This document shows, piece by piece, positions 10,261-22,216 of a stretch of 64,000 nucleotides of DNA. Both the position numbers and the translations under genes were made by a program. Source of the stretch: Scylla paramamosain (Eukaryota > Arthropoda > Malacostraca > Decapoda > Portunidae); the NCBI RefSeq assembly GCF_035594125.1, contig NC_087190.1:8944104-9008103 (forward strand). The letters run 5' to 3'. Each line of letters opens with the position of its first letter. Positions within the stretch are counted from its first letter, which is position 1. The notes below the pieces were generated by a model. It did not search any database. It had not been told where the DNA came from and saw only the letters and a program-made list of their open reading frames with translations.

Positions 10261-10600
10261 ATATATATTAAGAGGAATAAAAAAATATATACATATATAA
10301 ATAAAAAAAGACTGTGACTCAAAGAAAGAAAAGTTTTAAAGAAATTTCTATATTTAACAATTTTGAAAGCATTTTTTTCCACTGTCTTTTCTTCACGCTG
10401 ATAGATAAACATTTACACCATAAGTATTCAGTGCTGAGTATACATACATATATACACCAATCACCACCAAGTAGCAAATACAAGCCTTTTTTTTTTTCAG
10501 TACTCATTTAACAGTTTAATTTTCCAACAGTCAAAGGTCCGGGATCCCTCATTACAGTCCTCAGGGGAAGTCATTACCGCCCTTCTCTCCTCCTCTTCCT
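10261..10600. other. AT-rich interval without a gene
   Basis: No supported coding region or clear repeat family. Confidence 0.5.
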
Positions 10601-10654
10601 CCTCTTTTTCCTCCATCCCTACATATAACTCCATCTCCTTTATTCTGTGCCATA

Positions 10655-10790
10655 CTTTCCCTCTCACTGGTTACTTAATCGTGCCGCTCCATCTATCATG
10701 CCGCCAAGACACACCTTCATACTATCTATCGCTGTCATTCTTATACCATTACTGTCATTCTTCTCTTTTCCCTCCTTGTTATTTTTTTAT
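10655..10790 (+). repeat. dispersed CTGGTTACT/ATCATGCC repeat, copy 1
   Basis: This stretch shares CTGGTTACTTA, then CTATCATGCC, then CATACTATC and CACTGTCATTC-like phrases, in the same order, with two adjacent units at about 15520-15740. It is a diverged pyrimidine-rich repeat of unknown type and has no open frame. Confidence 0.6.
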
Positions 10791-10984
10791 TTTATTTTAG
10801 GGAAATCTTAAGTAAACATAATATCGGTAAAAAAAAAAAGGGACTTATATCATTGACACATTTATTATTCATTACAAAATTACAGCTGGCATGACATTTT
10901 TTTCATTAATGGTGAATTATCAATCTTGCATCAGCAAACACACACAGTTTTTAGTTTCTTTACTTTCAATTTCTTCATTATTAA

Positions 10985-12210
10985 CTTTGGTCGCTGATGA
11001 CTTTTTTTTTGTTCATTTACGTCTTTTTTTCTTTTCCTCCTGTTTTTGGATTTTATTGTTTTAGTTTCTTTACTTTCAATTTCTTCATTATTAACTTTGG
11101 TCGCTGATGACTTTTTTTGTTCATTTTCTGCTTTTATTTCTTCTTCATTCTTGTTTTTGGTCGCTGATGACTTTTTTTGTTCATTTTCTGCTTTTATTTC
11201 TTCTTCATTCTTGTTTTTGGTCGTTGATGACTTTTTTATTCATTTTCTGCTTTTATTTCTTCTTCATTCTTGTTTTTGGTCGCTGATGACTTTTTTGTTC
11301 ATTTTCAGCTTTCATTTCTTCTTCATTCTTGTTTTTGGTCGCTGATGACTTTTTTTGTTCATTTTCTGCTTTTATTTCTTCTTCAATCTTGTTTTTGGTC
11401 GCTGATGACTTTTTTTGTTCATTTTCTGCTTTTATTTCTTCTTCATTCTTGTCTTTGGTTGCTGATGACTTTTTTTGTTTATTTTCGCCTTTTCTTTCCC
11501 TCCTTCTTTTTTTGGATTTTATTGTTTTAGTTTCTTTACTTTCAATTTCTTTATTATTAACTTTGGTCGTTGATGACTTTTTTTGTTCATTTTCTGCTTT
11601 TATTTCTTCTTCATTCTTGATTTTGGTCACTGATGACTTTTTTTGTTCATTTTCTGATTTTTTTCTTCTTCATTCTTGTTTTTGGTCGCTGATGACTTTT
11701 TTTGTTCATTTTCTGCTTTTATTTCATCTTCATTCTTGTTTTTGGTCGCTGATGACTTTTTTTGTTCATTTCCTGCTTTTATTTTTTCTTCATTCTTGTT
11801 TTTGGTCGCTGATGACTTTTTTTTGTTCATTTTCTGCTTTTACTTCTTCTTCATTCTTGATTTTGGTCGCTGATGACTTTTTTTGTTCATTTTCTGCTTT
11901 TGTTTCTTCTTCATTCTTGTTTTTGGTCGCTGATGACTTTTTTTGTTCATTTTCGCTTTTTCTTTTCCTCCTCCTCCTTTTTTTGGATTTTATTGTTTTA
12001 GTTTCTTTTCTTTCAATTTCTTCATTATTAACTTTGGTCGCTGATGACTTTTTTTGTTCATTTTCTGCTTTTATTTCTTCTTCAATTTCTTCTTTCTTGA
12101 TTTTGGTCGCTGATGACTTTTTTTGTTCATTTTCTGATTTTATTTCTTCAGTTTCTTCATTCTTATTTTTGGTCGCTGATGACTTTTTTTGTTCGTTTTC
12201 TTTTATTTTT

Positions 12211-12215
<5 letters not shown>
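10985..12215. repeat. 60-bp minisatellite with ~470-bp higher-order blocks
   Basis: A core TCGCTGATGACTTTTTTTG recurs about 18 times at close to 60-bp steps. Every seventh unit is a longer ~110-bp variant containing TTTTATTGTTTTAGTTTC (at about 10991, 11459 and 11927). The block of six short units plus one long unit is therefore repeated with periods of about 466 and 471 bp. Read on the minus strand, the 60-bp unit encodes a charged 20-residue repeat of the type KKSSATKNKNEEEIKAENEQ, but changes in T-run length shift the frame between copies. The long plus-strand frame (to 12477) switches repeat phase as well. I treat it as a minisatellite. A repeat exon of a lysine/glutamate-rich protein cannot be excluded. 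Confidence 0.9.

Positions 12216-12252
<37 letters not shown>
12216..12252. repeat. (CA)n microsatellite
   Basis: A CA run at the end of the minisatellite. Confidence 0.93.
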
Positions 12253-12382
12253 CCTCTCCTTTCGTCCATGTTAGAATCCACATATGCACGCGCGCACGTA
12301 CTCACGCACACACAAACGCAAGTAAGCAAATTAATTAGTCATGACTTTGAGTATTATAATTATAAGTTATGCCAATACATAC

Positions 12383-12619
12383 GCTTCTACATGGCTATAC
12401 ATATATGTACATATTCACACATATTTCATTATAACTTGGAACATTGTCAATATTATGATGGCCTTCTACATGGCTAAACATAATTATAGGTACATATTCA
12501 CACACATTTTATCATGGAATATTGTCATGGGTACATATTCATGCATATTTCATCATAACTTGGAATATTTTCAATGTTATGATGCTCTTCTATATGGTTA
12601 TACATGTACACATTCATCA

Positions 12620-12620
<1 letters not shown>
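12383..12620 (+). repeat. short irregular tandem repeat around GTACATATTCA
   Basis: GTACATATTCA or a close variant occurs at about 12407, 12490, 12531 and 12606. It is accompanied by ATTTCATTATAACTTGGAA and TATGATGGCCTTCTACATGG phrases that repeat once or twice. Spacings of 83, 41 and 75 bases suggest a roughly 80-bp unit with a deleted copy. Not coding. Confidence 0.65.

Positions 12621-12656
<36 letters not shown>
12621..12656. repeat. (CA)n microsatellite
   Basis: A CA run between the irregular repeat and the KH-protein coding region. Confidence 0.93.
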
Positions 12657-12660
<4 letters not shown>

Positions 12661-12688
12661 TATTAATAGACACACAAAAATAGACCAT

Positions 12689-13669
12689 TTAATTTATTAA
12701 ATGGCGCCTCACTGATGGGCGAGATTGTGGGCGTGGCGGCGGGCGTGGTGGGCCAGTGTGAGCGGCGTGGGCGGTGCGGCCAGCGGCCTCCAGACAGCCC
12801 CTTAGAAATGCCTCCGCGCCGGCCACCAGGGTGCGCGGGCCGCGCAGCAGCACGGTGCGAGACATCTTGTCTGTTGCTGGCGACACTCTCACCTGCACGT
12901 CAGGGAACTCCTGCAGTAGTCTCCTGACAGTCGCGCCGGCGGGACCCACCACGTGGCACCGCTGGCGTGGCGTCACCGCCACTTGCGCCTCGATCACCTC
13001 GGCCTGCCGCAGCAAGGCCTCGAGGCGCGCAAGGGCGGCGGGAACCTGCCGGGCAGGTCCGCACAACCTGATGGTGGCGGTGCGGGTGTCTGAGGGAGGC
13101 GGCACACTCACTCGCACGCCAGCGAACTCTTGGCACACTTCCCGCAGTGTGGCGCCGCGTGGGCCGACGATGTAGCGCCGCATTTGGGGCGCTACGGCGA
13201 GAGTGGCCTCCTTCTCTTCCTCCTGCCAAGAGCGGCGCACGCTGTCCAGTGCACGCTGCTGCTTGGCTCTCTCAGCCCTCTGCTTTCCTTTCTTCTCCTC
13301 GAGCTGCTGGCGTCGAGGAGACTCGATGGCGGCCTTCACCTCAGGCAGGCTAGGCGCCTTCACCTTCTTGGGCCTGTTCTTGCCGCGGCCCATCACCGCC
13401 CTGCCCTCTGAGTCCCTCTTAGGGGGGTCTGGGTCCTCAGGGGTCTCCGCCACAGTCTCCTTAGGCAGGCTAGGCTGTGCCCTCACCTTCCTGGGCCTTT
13501 TCTTTTTGAAGGCCACCACCGTCCAGCCCTCCGAGTCGCCTTCTGTGGCTTCAGGAGTCTCGGGGGCCTCACAGGCCTTAGGGGCCTTTGAGGCCTCGCC
13601 GGACACCTGCTTCACGCCCACCGCCAGGTCCTCATCTGCCTTAACCGGCGGCGCCTTCTCCACCTTCAC
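12689..13669 (-). CDS. vigilin-like protein with two KH domains (5-prime end broken)
   Basis: An intronless 326-codon frame in GC-rich DNA that stands out from its surroundings. The C-terminal half has two KH domains, about residues 155-222 and 226-293, each with the VGPxGAT form of the GxxG RNA-binding loop (169-172 and 242-245) seen in vigilin-type KH repeats. Vigilins (HDLBP/Scp160 family) bind mRNA and tRNA and usually carry 14-15 KH domains, so this is far shorter. The N-terminal half is Lys/Pro/Glu-rich and contains a duplicated DSEGxxV...RPxKV...PSLP segment (about 45-69 and 86-109). The frame has no ATG. Its first start-like codon is GTG, and an in-frame stop lies at 13694-13696. A methionine-starting segment in another frame lies just upstream (13686-13778). 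It may be a retrocopy, a recently broken gene, a small intron-containing gene or an assembly error. I do not assign a symbol. Confidence 0.7.
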   Translation of the reverse strand: MKVEKAPPVKADEDLAVGVKQVSGEASKAPKACEAPETPEATEGDSEGWTVVAFKKKRPRKVRAQPSLPKETVAETPEDPDPPKRDSEGRAVMGRGKNRPKKVKAPSLPEVKAAIESPRRQQLEEKKGKQRAERAKQQRALDSVRRSWQEEEKEATLAVAPQMRRYIVGPRGATLREVCQEFAGVRVSVPPPSDTRTATIRLCGPARQVPAALARLEALLRQAEVIEAQVAVTPRQRCHVVGPAGATVRRLLQEFPDVQVRVSPATDKMSRTVLLRGPRTLVAGAEAFLRGCLEAAGRTAHAAHTGPPRPPPRPQSRPSVRRHLIN

Positions 13670-13685
13670 TTTTCGCTTCTTTCTC

Positions 13686-13778
13686 TTACACTTTCATGTC
13701 TTCTTCGGCGGCGCGTTCCATGTCGTCGTCCGCTGGTCCGGGCAAAATTTCTTCTGCGCTCCAGGTTTCCATTTTCAT
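13686..13778 (-). pseudogene. probable N-terminal segment of the vigilin-like gene, other frame
   Basis: An ATG at 13778 opens a 30-residue frame beginning MKMETWSAEEILPGP and rich in Asp/Glu. It ends at a TAA at 13686-13688. The next stretch continues in the frame of the 326-codon region after a one-base offset near 13690-13697. The acidic, non-repetitive reading and its position immediately upstream suggest it is the genuine amino end, separated by an indel. Confidence 0.5.
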
Positions 13779-14053
13779 CCTTTCCTTACTACCCTCTCAA
13801 ACTTCGCCCCTACCCCCTCAAATTTTGCTAATTTCTTTTACTGCAAAATAAAATTTAAGGTGTCCTCTGATTGGTGGACTATTGCGTGATCAACTCCAAG
13901 CTCACGGCCTGGAGGAAGTCAAGGCTCACTGCTCTGAGTTATGTTCACTACATGTAATGGCATCAACTGTACATAAGAAGTGGCTGCACTAAAGCTGTTA
14001 TCTACACTATACATAAGTATTTAGCAGCTTATCCTAATACAGTGACAAACGAC

Positions 14054-14054
<1 letters not shown>
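13779..14054. other. presumed upstream region of the KH gene, no other gene
   Basis: Pyrimidine-rich then mixed sequence. No coding region is supported. Confidence 0.45.
13870..13874 (-). promoter_or_regulatory. possible CCAAT box upstream of the vigilin-like gene
   Basis: The minus strand reads CCAAT about 95 bases before the ATG at 13778. It is a short motif and could be chance. No clear TATA box was found. Confidence 0.25.
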
Positions 14055-14374
<320 letters not shown>

Positions 14375-14513
14375 AGACACAATATGATAGTCTATACACT
14401 TCGTTGGAGATTCATGATTTTATTAATATGAACCAATGAATCTTTGTTTTTTTAGAATATGAATAGCAGTTTCGAGAATATAGATATCAATATTGATATC
14501 AATATTGATATCA

Positions 14514-15474
<961 letters not shown>

Positions 15475-15489
15475 ATCATACATGCTATC

Positions 15490-15740
15490 ATCATCAAATT
15501 CCTCTTTATTTCCATTCCTCTGGTTACTTACTCATACCACTCTGTCTATCATGCCTTTATCCGACTCATACCCTCATACTATCGTTGTTACTCTCTTTTT
15601 ATCTTCTCTGTGGCTATATTTACTCATACTCGTCTCTTAATTTCCCTTCCACAGGTTACTCATACCATTCAAGCTATCATGCCACTGTCCGACTCATTCC
15701 CTCATACCATCACTGTCATTCCCTTCTTTTTCCCTTCCTT
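15490..15740 (+). repeat. dispersed CTGGTTACT/ATCATGCC repeat, copies 2 and 3 in tandem
   Basis: Two units of about 131 bp, with GGTTACT...CATACCA and ATCATGCC at 15522-15570 and again at 15654-15690. Both then read CCGACTCAT, CCCTCATAC and TTCTTTTT-like phrases. A third copy lies at about 10655-10790. No gene. Confidence 0.65.
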
Positions 15741-16157
15741 ACTGTCACCATCAAGTCGCTCTTTACATTACTACATTTTTTTTCAGATCCTCTTTGTTTT
15801 TCCTGCATGACTTTTCCTCTGAATCATTGTCCTTCTCTTGCTCCGTCCGTCACTAGTCTCATTTCCCGTGCCGCGTCAAAAATTCTTGCGTTACTAGTTT
15901 TATTTTCATGATTTATACAGCACTTCCTTATTACTCTCTCTTACTGAGTTGCCGAATGGTCTTCTTTTTACTTTTCAGCTTCTCACTGTCTTCCAAAGCA
16001 CGTTCTTGGTAAGTCTTCCCTGTATTGTGTCGAGAAATGTAACTTGACGCTGTTGTTGGCTTCATAAACTGTCTTGAAGCAAGGTTTAATAGTCCACGTT
16101 TGTTTGTACTTTTTATGGGATGGCTTTTAATTTGAGATGATATTACCTCTTCATGTG
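15741..16157. other. T-rich interval without a gene
   Basis: Pyrimidine-rich DNA. No supported coding region or assigned repeat. Confidence 0.5.
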
Positions 16158-16174
16158 TCTGTGTGTGTGTGTGT

Positions 16175-16250
<76 letters not shown>
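16158..16250. repeat. (GT)n microsatellite
   Basis: A GT run with two CT interruptions. Confidence 0.95.
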
Positions 16251-16252
<2 letters not shown>

Positions 16253-16561
16253 TCGTGTCCGTGAGCCTTCGTTTTTTGCCGTCTATCCCTGTCCCTGCTG
16301 CTACTTTTCCCTTATGCTTAACAAGAAAGAAAATATATGTGTATTTTTTTATTCTTGTCAGAGTCTGGAGCAACGAAAGATGGGTTACATTTTTTTAGCC
16401 TCTCGAAACACCATTATGGATTTCACTCTTCTGCCCGTCTCCCCTTCTCCTCCACTTCCTCCTCTTTTTTTCTCCTTTTTTTTTTTCTCTCATTTTCATA
16501 TTCATATTTATTTTACCTGAAGTCTTCGTAAACATCTTCCTTGAGTTGTCTGTCCTATATT

Positions 16562-16563
<2 letters not shown>

Positions 16564-16628
<65 letters not shown>
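16564..16628. repeat. (CT)n microsatellite
   Basis: An uninterrupted CT run of about 64 bases. Confidence 0.96.
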
Positions 16629-16631
<3 letters not shown>

Positions 16632-16869
16632 CCTTTTAATTTTGCTCCAAGGTTTTGTTCTTGTTTTGTTGCTTTGTGTTCTATTCTTAAGTCCACTTTT
16701 TAATTTTCAGTTTATTGTTCGTGAAACTTTGCTAACCATAAGATTTATTTTTACTCATTTCCAAATTTATTGTAGCATACTTGTTACTACACTGCATACA
16801 TATTTAACTTAATATGTATACGTAAACTAATCCAAGTTGTTGTATTCTTATTTTTCTATTTACTTGTTT

Positions 16870-17395
<526 letters not shown>

Positions 17396-17621
17396 GCACT
17401 CGTTTCGGTTCATTTTACACGTTCTCTCCATCAGGCAGCTCTTCTAACTAGCGTATACCCTTGTTTATATCTTCTTCCCTATTCTCTCCTCACCCATAGT
17501 GCATTCTTCTACTTTTCCTCCTCGTTTTCTTTCTTCCCCTCATTTCCCAGGCTCAGCGGGTGCATGACTATGTAATCCCCGGTGAATGAAGGAGGATAAT
17601 GGAAGCCCTCTTCTCTCCTGG

Positions 17622-19690
17622 TTGTGTCAAGTTGATAGATGGAAGAATTAAGTTCTTTGAGGTATTGAACAATACCAAGTTTGTTCTCCACCAATCAAAA
17701 ATTTTAGAAAGATCAGAAGTCAGGCGTTCTGTGGCTTCCCTGCGTGAAATGTTTACTTCCTAAAGGGTTGGACGTCTATGAAAAGACGTGGAAAAGTACA
17801 GGGCGGTATCATCAGGGTGGGAGTGGATAGGATAAGAAGTTTGGTTTAGAACGTCATTGATGAATAATAAGAAAAGAGTGGATGACAGTACAGAACCCTG
17901 AGGAACACCACTGGTAATAGATTTAGGAGAAGAACACTGACCGTCTACCACAGCAGCAATAGAACGGTCAGAAAGGAAACTTGAGATGAATTACAGAGAG
18001 AAGGATAAAAGAAGTAGGAGAGTAGTTTGGAAATCAAAGTTTTATGCCAGACTCTATAAAAAACTTTTGATATATCAAAGGCAACAGCAACAACAAAATC
18101 TCTAAAAGAGGATGACCAAGACTCAGTAAAGAAAGCCTGAAGATCACCAGTATACCGGCATTGACGGAGCCCATACTGGCGATCAGATAGAAGGCTGTGA
18201 AGTGATAGATGTTTAAGAATCTCCCTGTTGAGGATAGATTCAAAAACTTTAGATAGGCAGGAAATTAAAGCAATAGGACGGTAGTTTGAGGGATTAGAAC
18301 GGTAACCCTTTTTGGAAACAGGCTGAATGTAGGCGAACTTCCAGCAAGCAGGAAATGTAGATGCTGACAGACAGAGCTGAAAGAGTTTGACTAGGCAAGG
18401 TGCAAGCATTGAGGCACAGATTCGGAGAACAATAGGAGGGACCCCGTCAGGTCTATAAGCCTTCCGAGGGTTTAGGCCAACGAGGGCATGGAAAACATCA
18501 TTGCAAAGAATTTTAATAGGTAGCATGAAATAGTCAGAGGGTAAAGGAGGCGGAGGAACAAGACCAGAATCGTGCAAGGTAGAGTTTTTAGCAAAGATTT
18601 GAGCGAAGAGTTCAGCTTTAAAAATAGATGTGATAGCAGTGGTGCCATATGTTTGAAATAAAGGAGGGAAAGAAGCAAAGTTATTGGAGATATTTTTGGC
18701 TAGATGCCAGAAGTCACAAAGGGAGTTAGATCTTGAAAGATTTTGACACTTTCTGTTAATGAAGGAGTTTTGGCTAGTTGGAGAACAGACTTGGCATGGT
18801 TCCGGGCAGAAATATAAAGTGCATGAGATTATGGTGATGGAAGGCTTAAGTACCTTTTGTAGGCCACCTCTCTATCATATATAGCACGAGAAGAAGCTGT
18901 GTTAAGAAGGTTTAGGTCGAGAAAAAGAGTGAGGAATGTACGCCTCCATGCCAGACACTATCACCTATGTTATGCGCTCGGCACACAAAGACGGGTCTCT
19001 GACACGGAAGCAGTAGTCATTCCAAGGAAAATCAGCAAAATACCTCCTCATGTCCCCCCAACTAGCAGAGGCAAAACGCCAGAGGCACCTTCGCTTAGGG
19101 AGATCCTGAGGAGGGATTGGAGCGATAGGACAAGATGCAAATATGAGATTGTGATCGGAGGAGCCCAACGGAGAAGAGAGGGTGACAGCATAAGCAGAAG
19201 GATTAGAGGTCAGGAAAAGGTCAAGAATATTGGGCATATCTCCAAGACGGTCAGGAGTACGAGTAGGGTGTTGCACCAATTGCTCTAGGTCTTGGAGGAT
19301 AGCAAAGTTGAAGGCTAGTTCACCAGGATGGTCAGTGAAGGGAGAGGAAAGCCAAAAGCTGGTGAACATTGAAATCTCCAAGATTGGAGATCTCTGCAAA
19401 AGGGAAGAGAGTCAGAATGTGCTCCACTTTAGAAGTTAAGTATTCAAAGAATTTCTTATAGTCAGAGGAGTTAGGTGAGAGGTATACAGCACAGATAAAT
19501 TTAGTTTGAGAGTGACTCTGTAGTCGTAGCCAGATGGTGGAAAACTCGGTAGATTCAAGAGCGTGGGTACGAGAGCAGGTTAAGTCGTTGCGCACATAAA
19601 CGCAACATCCAGCTTTGGATCGAAAAATGAGGATAGAGAAAGTAGGAGGGAAAAGGTCCCCCAAACTAGTAGAGACGCGTTTTACCTTTT
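17622..19690 (-). mobile_element. Jockey-like LINE, copy A (truncated both ends)
   Basis: A minus-strand copy of the main LINE family, colinear with 40420 onward of copy C. It contains reverse transcriptase pieces (RKAYRPDGVPPIVL near 18450; SGVPQGSVLSSTLF near 17900) and endonuclease pieces ([10 protein letters not shown] near 19380; [15 protein letters not shown] near 19150). The catalytic YADD is replaced by HPDD near 17830, and frame breaks occur near 17950, 18580 and 19350, so it cannot encode a working enzyme. The 3-prime end is missing at 17622 and the 5-prime end fades out near 19650-19690. Confidence 0.88.
17945..18577 (-). pseudogene. Jockey-like LINE reverse transcriptase remnant (copy A)
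   Basis: A 210-codon frame covering the fingers and palm part of the reverse transcriptase, with LVKLFQLCLSASTFPACWK, SNPSNYRPIALISCLSKVF and the motif A stretch VAFDISKVFYRVWHK. The frame is lost before the YxDD motif. Copies C and D of the same family give the reference order. Confidence 0.85.
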
Positions 19691-19739
19691 TACTAGGTAA
19701 TTCAAAAACACTCAAAACACACGTTTTTGGTAATGTCAT
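18965..19739 (-). pseudogene. Jockey-like LINE endonuclease remnant (copy A)
   Basis: Two overlapping frames hold an AP-endonuclease-type domain: [40 protein letters not shown] and the SSDHNLI motif near the C-end. The GDFN and SDH motifs belong to the LINE endonuclease that nicks target DNA. A frame change near 19350 separates the two halves. Confidence 0.8.
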
Positions 19740-20151
19740 TCCCTAAAGTCATTTCCTTTTCCCATGAAGAGTGCTTTGGATGCATTTTGGCGATTTTGTG
19801 CTTAACAATGTGAAAACCACTCAAATACACATTTTTGGTGATGTTCTCTTTCATCACACAGAGTTCTATTCTTGGGTTTTAGCGTTTCAGTATCTAAGAA
19901 GGTCAAAAAACTCTCATAATACACGTTTCTCGTATTGTCTTTTAGTTTCTCCAAATAGGGTAGTTTGCATGCATTTTGGCGTTCTCTCCGTTACAAGGTC
20001 GAAAACACACACACAAAAAAAAACATTTTTTGGTAGTGTTATATTGTTTCTCCATGAAAAGTGTTTTCCATGCGTTTTAGCGTTCTGGTATGTAAGAAGC
20101 TCAAAACATTTAAAAGACGCTTTTTTTTTTTTTTTGTAATGCTTTGTATCT
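19691..20151 (-). repeat. 95-bp satellite, minus orientation, leftmost block
   Basis: About five diverged monomers. Recognisable phrases are GTGCTTTGGATGCATTTTGGCG and ACACTCAAAATACACGTTTTTGG in the reverse-complement sense of the consensus used for the plus blocks. No coding potential. Confidence 0.85.
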
Positions 20152-21875
20152 CCTTTTTTTTTCTTTTTATGTAGGAAAGACACTGACCAAGGGCAACAAA
20201 AATACAATAAAAAAAAATGCCCACTGAAATGCCAGTCCGATAAAAGGGTCAAAGCAGTAGTCAAAAATTGATGAAACCTCCCTCTTGAAGGAATTCAAGT
20301 CATGGGAAGGTGGAAATACAGAAGCAGGCAGGGAGTTACAGAGTTTACCAGAGAAAGGGATGAATGATTGAGAATACTGGTTAACTCTTGCGTTAGAGAG
20401 GTAGACAGAATAGGGGTGAGAGAAAGAAGAATGTCTTGTGCAGTGAGGCCGCGGGAGGAGGGGAGGCATGCAGTCAGCAAGATCAAAAGAGCAGTAAGCA
20501 TGAAAATAGCAGTAGAAGACAGCTAGAGATGCAACATTGCGGCAGTGAGAGAGAGGGCGAAGACAGTCAGTTAGAGGAGAGGAGTTGATGAGATGAAAAG
20601 CTTTTGATTCCACCCTGTCTAGAAGAGCAGTATGAGTGGAGCCCCCCAGACATGTGAAGCATACTCCATATATGGACGGATAAGGCCCGTGTACAGAGTT
20701 AGCAGCTGTGGGGGTGAAAAAAAAAAAAAACTAGCGGAGACGTCTCAGAACGCCTAACTTCATAAAATCTGTTTTAGCTAGAGATGAGATGTGAAGTTTC
20801 CAGTTCAGATTATAAGTAAAGGACAGACCGAGGATGTTCAGTGTAGAAGAGGGGGACAGTTGAGTGTCATTGAAGAAGAGGGGATAGTTGTCTGGAAGGT
20901 TGTATCGAGTTGATAAGTGGAGGAATTGAATTTTTGAGGCATTGAACAACACCAAGTTTGCTCTGTCCCAATCAGAAATTTTAAAAAGATCAGAAGTCAA
21001 GTATTCTGTGGCTTCCCTGCGTGAAATGTTTACCTCCTGAAGGGTTGGGCGTCTATGAAAAGACGTGGAAAAGTGCAGGGTGGTATCATCAACGTAGGAG
21101 TGGATAGGACAAGAAGTTTGGTTTAGAAGATCATTAATGAATAATAAGAAGAGAGTGGGCGACAGAACAGAACCCTGAGGAACACCACTGTTAATAGATT
21201 TAGGAGAAGAACAGTGACCGTTTACCACAGCAGCAATAGAGTGGTCAGAGAGGAAACTTGAGATGAAGTTACAGAGAGAAGGATAGAATTCGTAGGATGG
21301 TAGTTTAGAAATCAAAGCTTTGTGCCAGACTCTATCATAAGTTTTTGATATGTCCAAGGCAACAGCAAAAGTTTCACCAAAATCTCTAAAAGAGAATGAC
21401 CAGGACTCAGTAAGGAAAGCCTGAAGATCACCAGTAGAGCGGCCTTGACGGAACCCATACTGGCGATCAGATAGAAAGTTGTGAAGTGATAGATATTTAA
21501 GAATCTTCCTGTTGAGGATAGATTCAAAACCTTTAGATAGGCAGGAAATTAAAGTAATAGGACGGTAGTTTGAGGGATTAGAACGGTCACCCTTTTTAGG
21601 AACAGGCTGAATGTAGGCAAATTTCCAACAAGGAAAGGTAGCTATTGACAGACAGAGCTGAAAGAATTTGACTAGGCAAGGTGCAAGCACTGAGGCGCAG
21701 TTTCAGAGAACAATAGGAGGGATCCCATCAGGTCCATAAGCCTTCCGAGGGTTTAGCCAGCAAGGGCATGGAAAACATCATTGTGAAGAATTTTAATAGG
21801 TAGCATGAAGTAGTTAGAGAGTGGAGGAGAGGGAGGAACAAGCCCAGAATCGTCCAAGGTAGAGTTTTTAGCAAA
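20152..21875 (-). mobile_element. Jockey-like LINE, copy B (5-prime truncated)
   Basis: A minus-strand copy with the family 3-prime end, ATGTAGGAAAGACACTGACC on the plus strand next to a T-run (the A-tail of the element). It extends up to the linker before the reverse transcriptase and stops at about 21875, where it abuts a CR1-like LINE in the opposite orientation. One long reverse transcriptase frame survives. Confidence 0.9.
20731..21690 (-). pseudogene. Jockey-like LINE reverse transcriptase (copy B, partial)
   Basis: A 319-codon frame from LAPCLVKFFQLCLS to the region after the palm. It keeps NPSNYRPITLISCLSKGF, the motif A stretch FAVALDISKTYDRVWHK, SGVPQGSVLSPTLF (motif B) and YVDD in place of YADD, followed by HFSTSFHRRPTL and [16 protein letters not shown]. 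The fingers N-terminus, the endonuclease and the C-terminal part are in other frames or missing, so this is a relic although the palm motifs are complete. The family belongs to the Jockey/CR1 group of LINEs; the exact clade is not resolved. Confidence 0.88.
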
Positions 21876-21983
21876 GTACTGTAGGTCCATTAAAAGGCAG
21901 CAGATGGGGAGCTGGTTAGTTCTGGGAAGGAGATTAATAAACTTCTGAATGATTATTTTTTAACTGTCTTCACCCAGGAAAAC

Positions 21984-22172
21984 ATGCAGGATATGCCAGA
22001 TAGTGAACAGGTGTTTAGACCAGATGAAAATGAGAAGCTGACAGATATTTTCATAACTAGGGAGATAGTGGAACAGGAGATAGATAGGATAAAAAGTTTA
22101 AGTCACCAGGATCTGATGAAATATATCCCAGAGTACTTAAGGAATGTAAAGAGATTATTAGTGAGCCGTTAG
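21984..22172 (+). pseudogene. CR1-like LINE linker frame between endonuclease and RT
   Basis: 62 codons reading DSEQVFRPDENEKLTDI...TREIVEQEIDRIKSL, the conserved segment just upstream of the reverse transcriptase. The minus-strand copy at 51477-51680 encodes the same segment, which confirms it as element-derived. The frame is lost near 22100. Confidence 0.75.
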
Positions 22173-22216
22173 TTTCTGTCTCTAGGAAATCACTGGAGTC
22201 GGGTGAGGTACCAGTA

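Noticed and set aside
11329..12477. A 382-residue plus-strand open frame
   Set aside because: It is a translation of the 60-bp minisatellite, switches repeat phase several times and then runs into a CA tract; there is no conserved frame.
12715..13889. Plus-strand frames opposite the KH gene
   Set aside because: They are antisense readings of GC-rich coding sequence; the minus strand carries the recognisable KH motifs.
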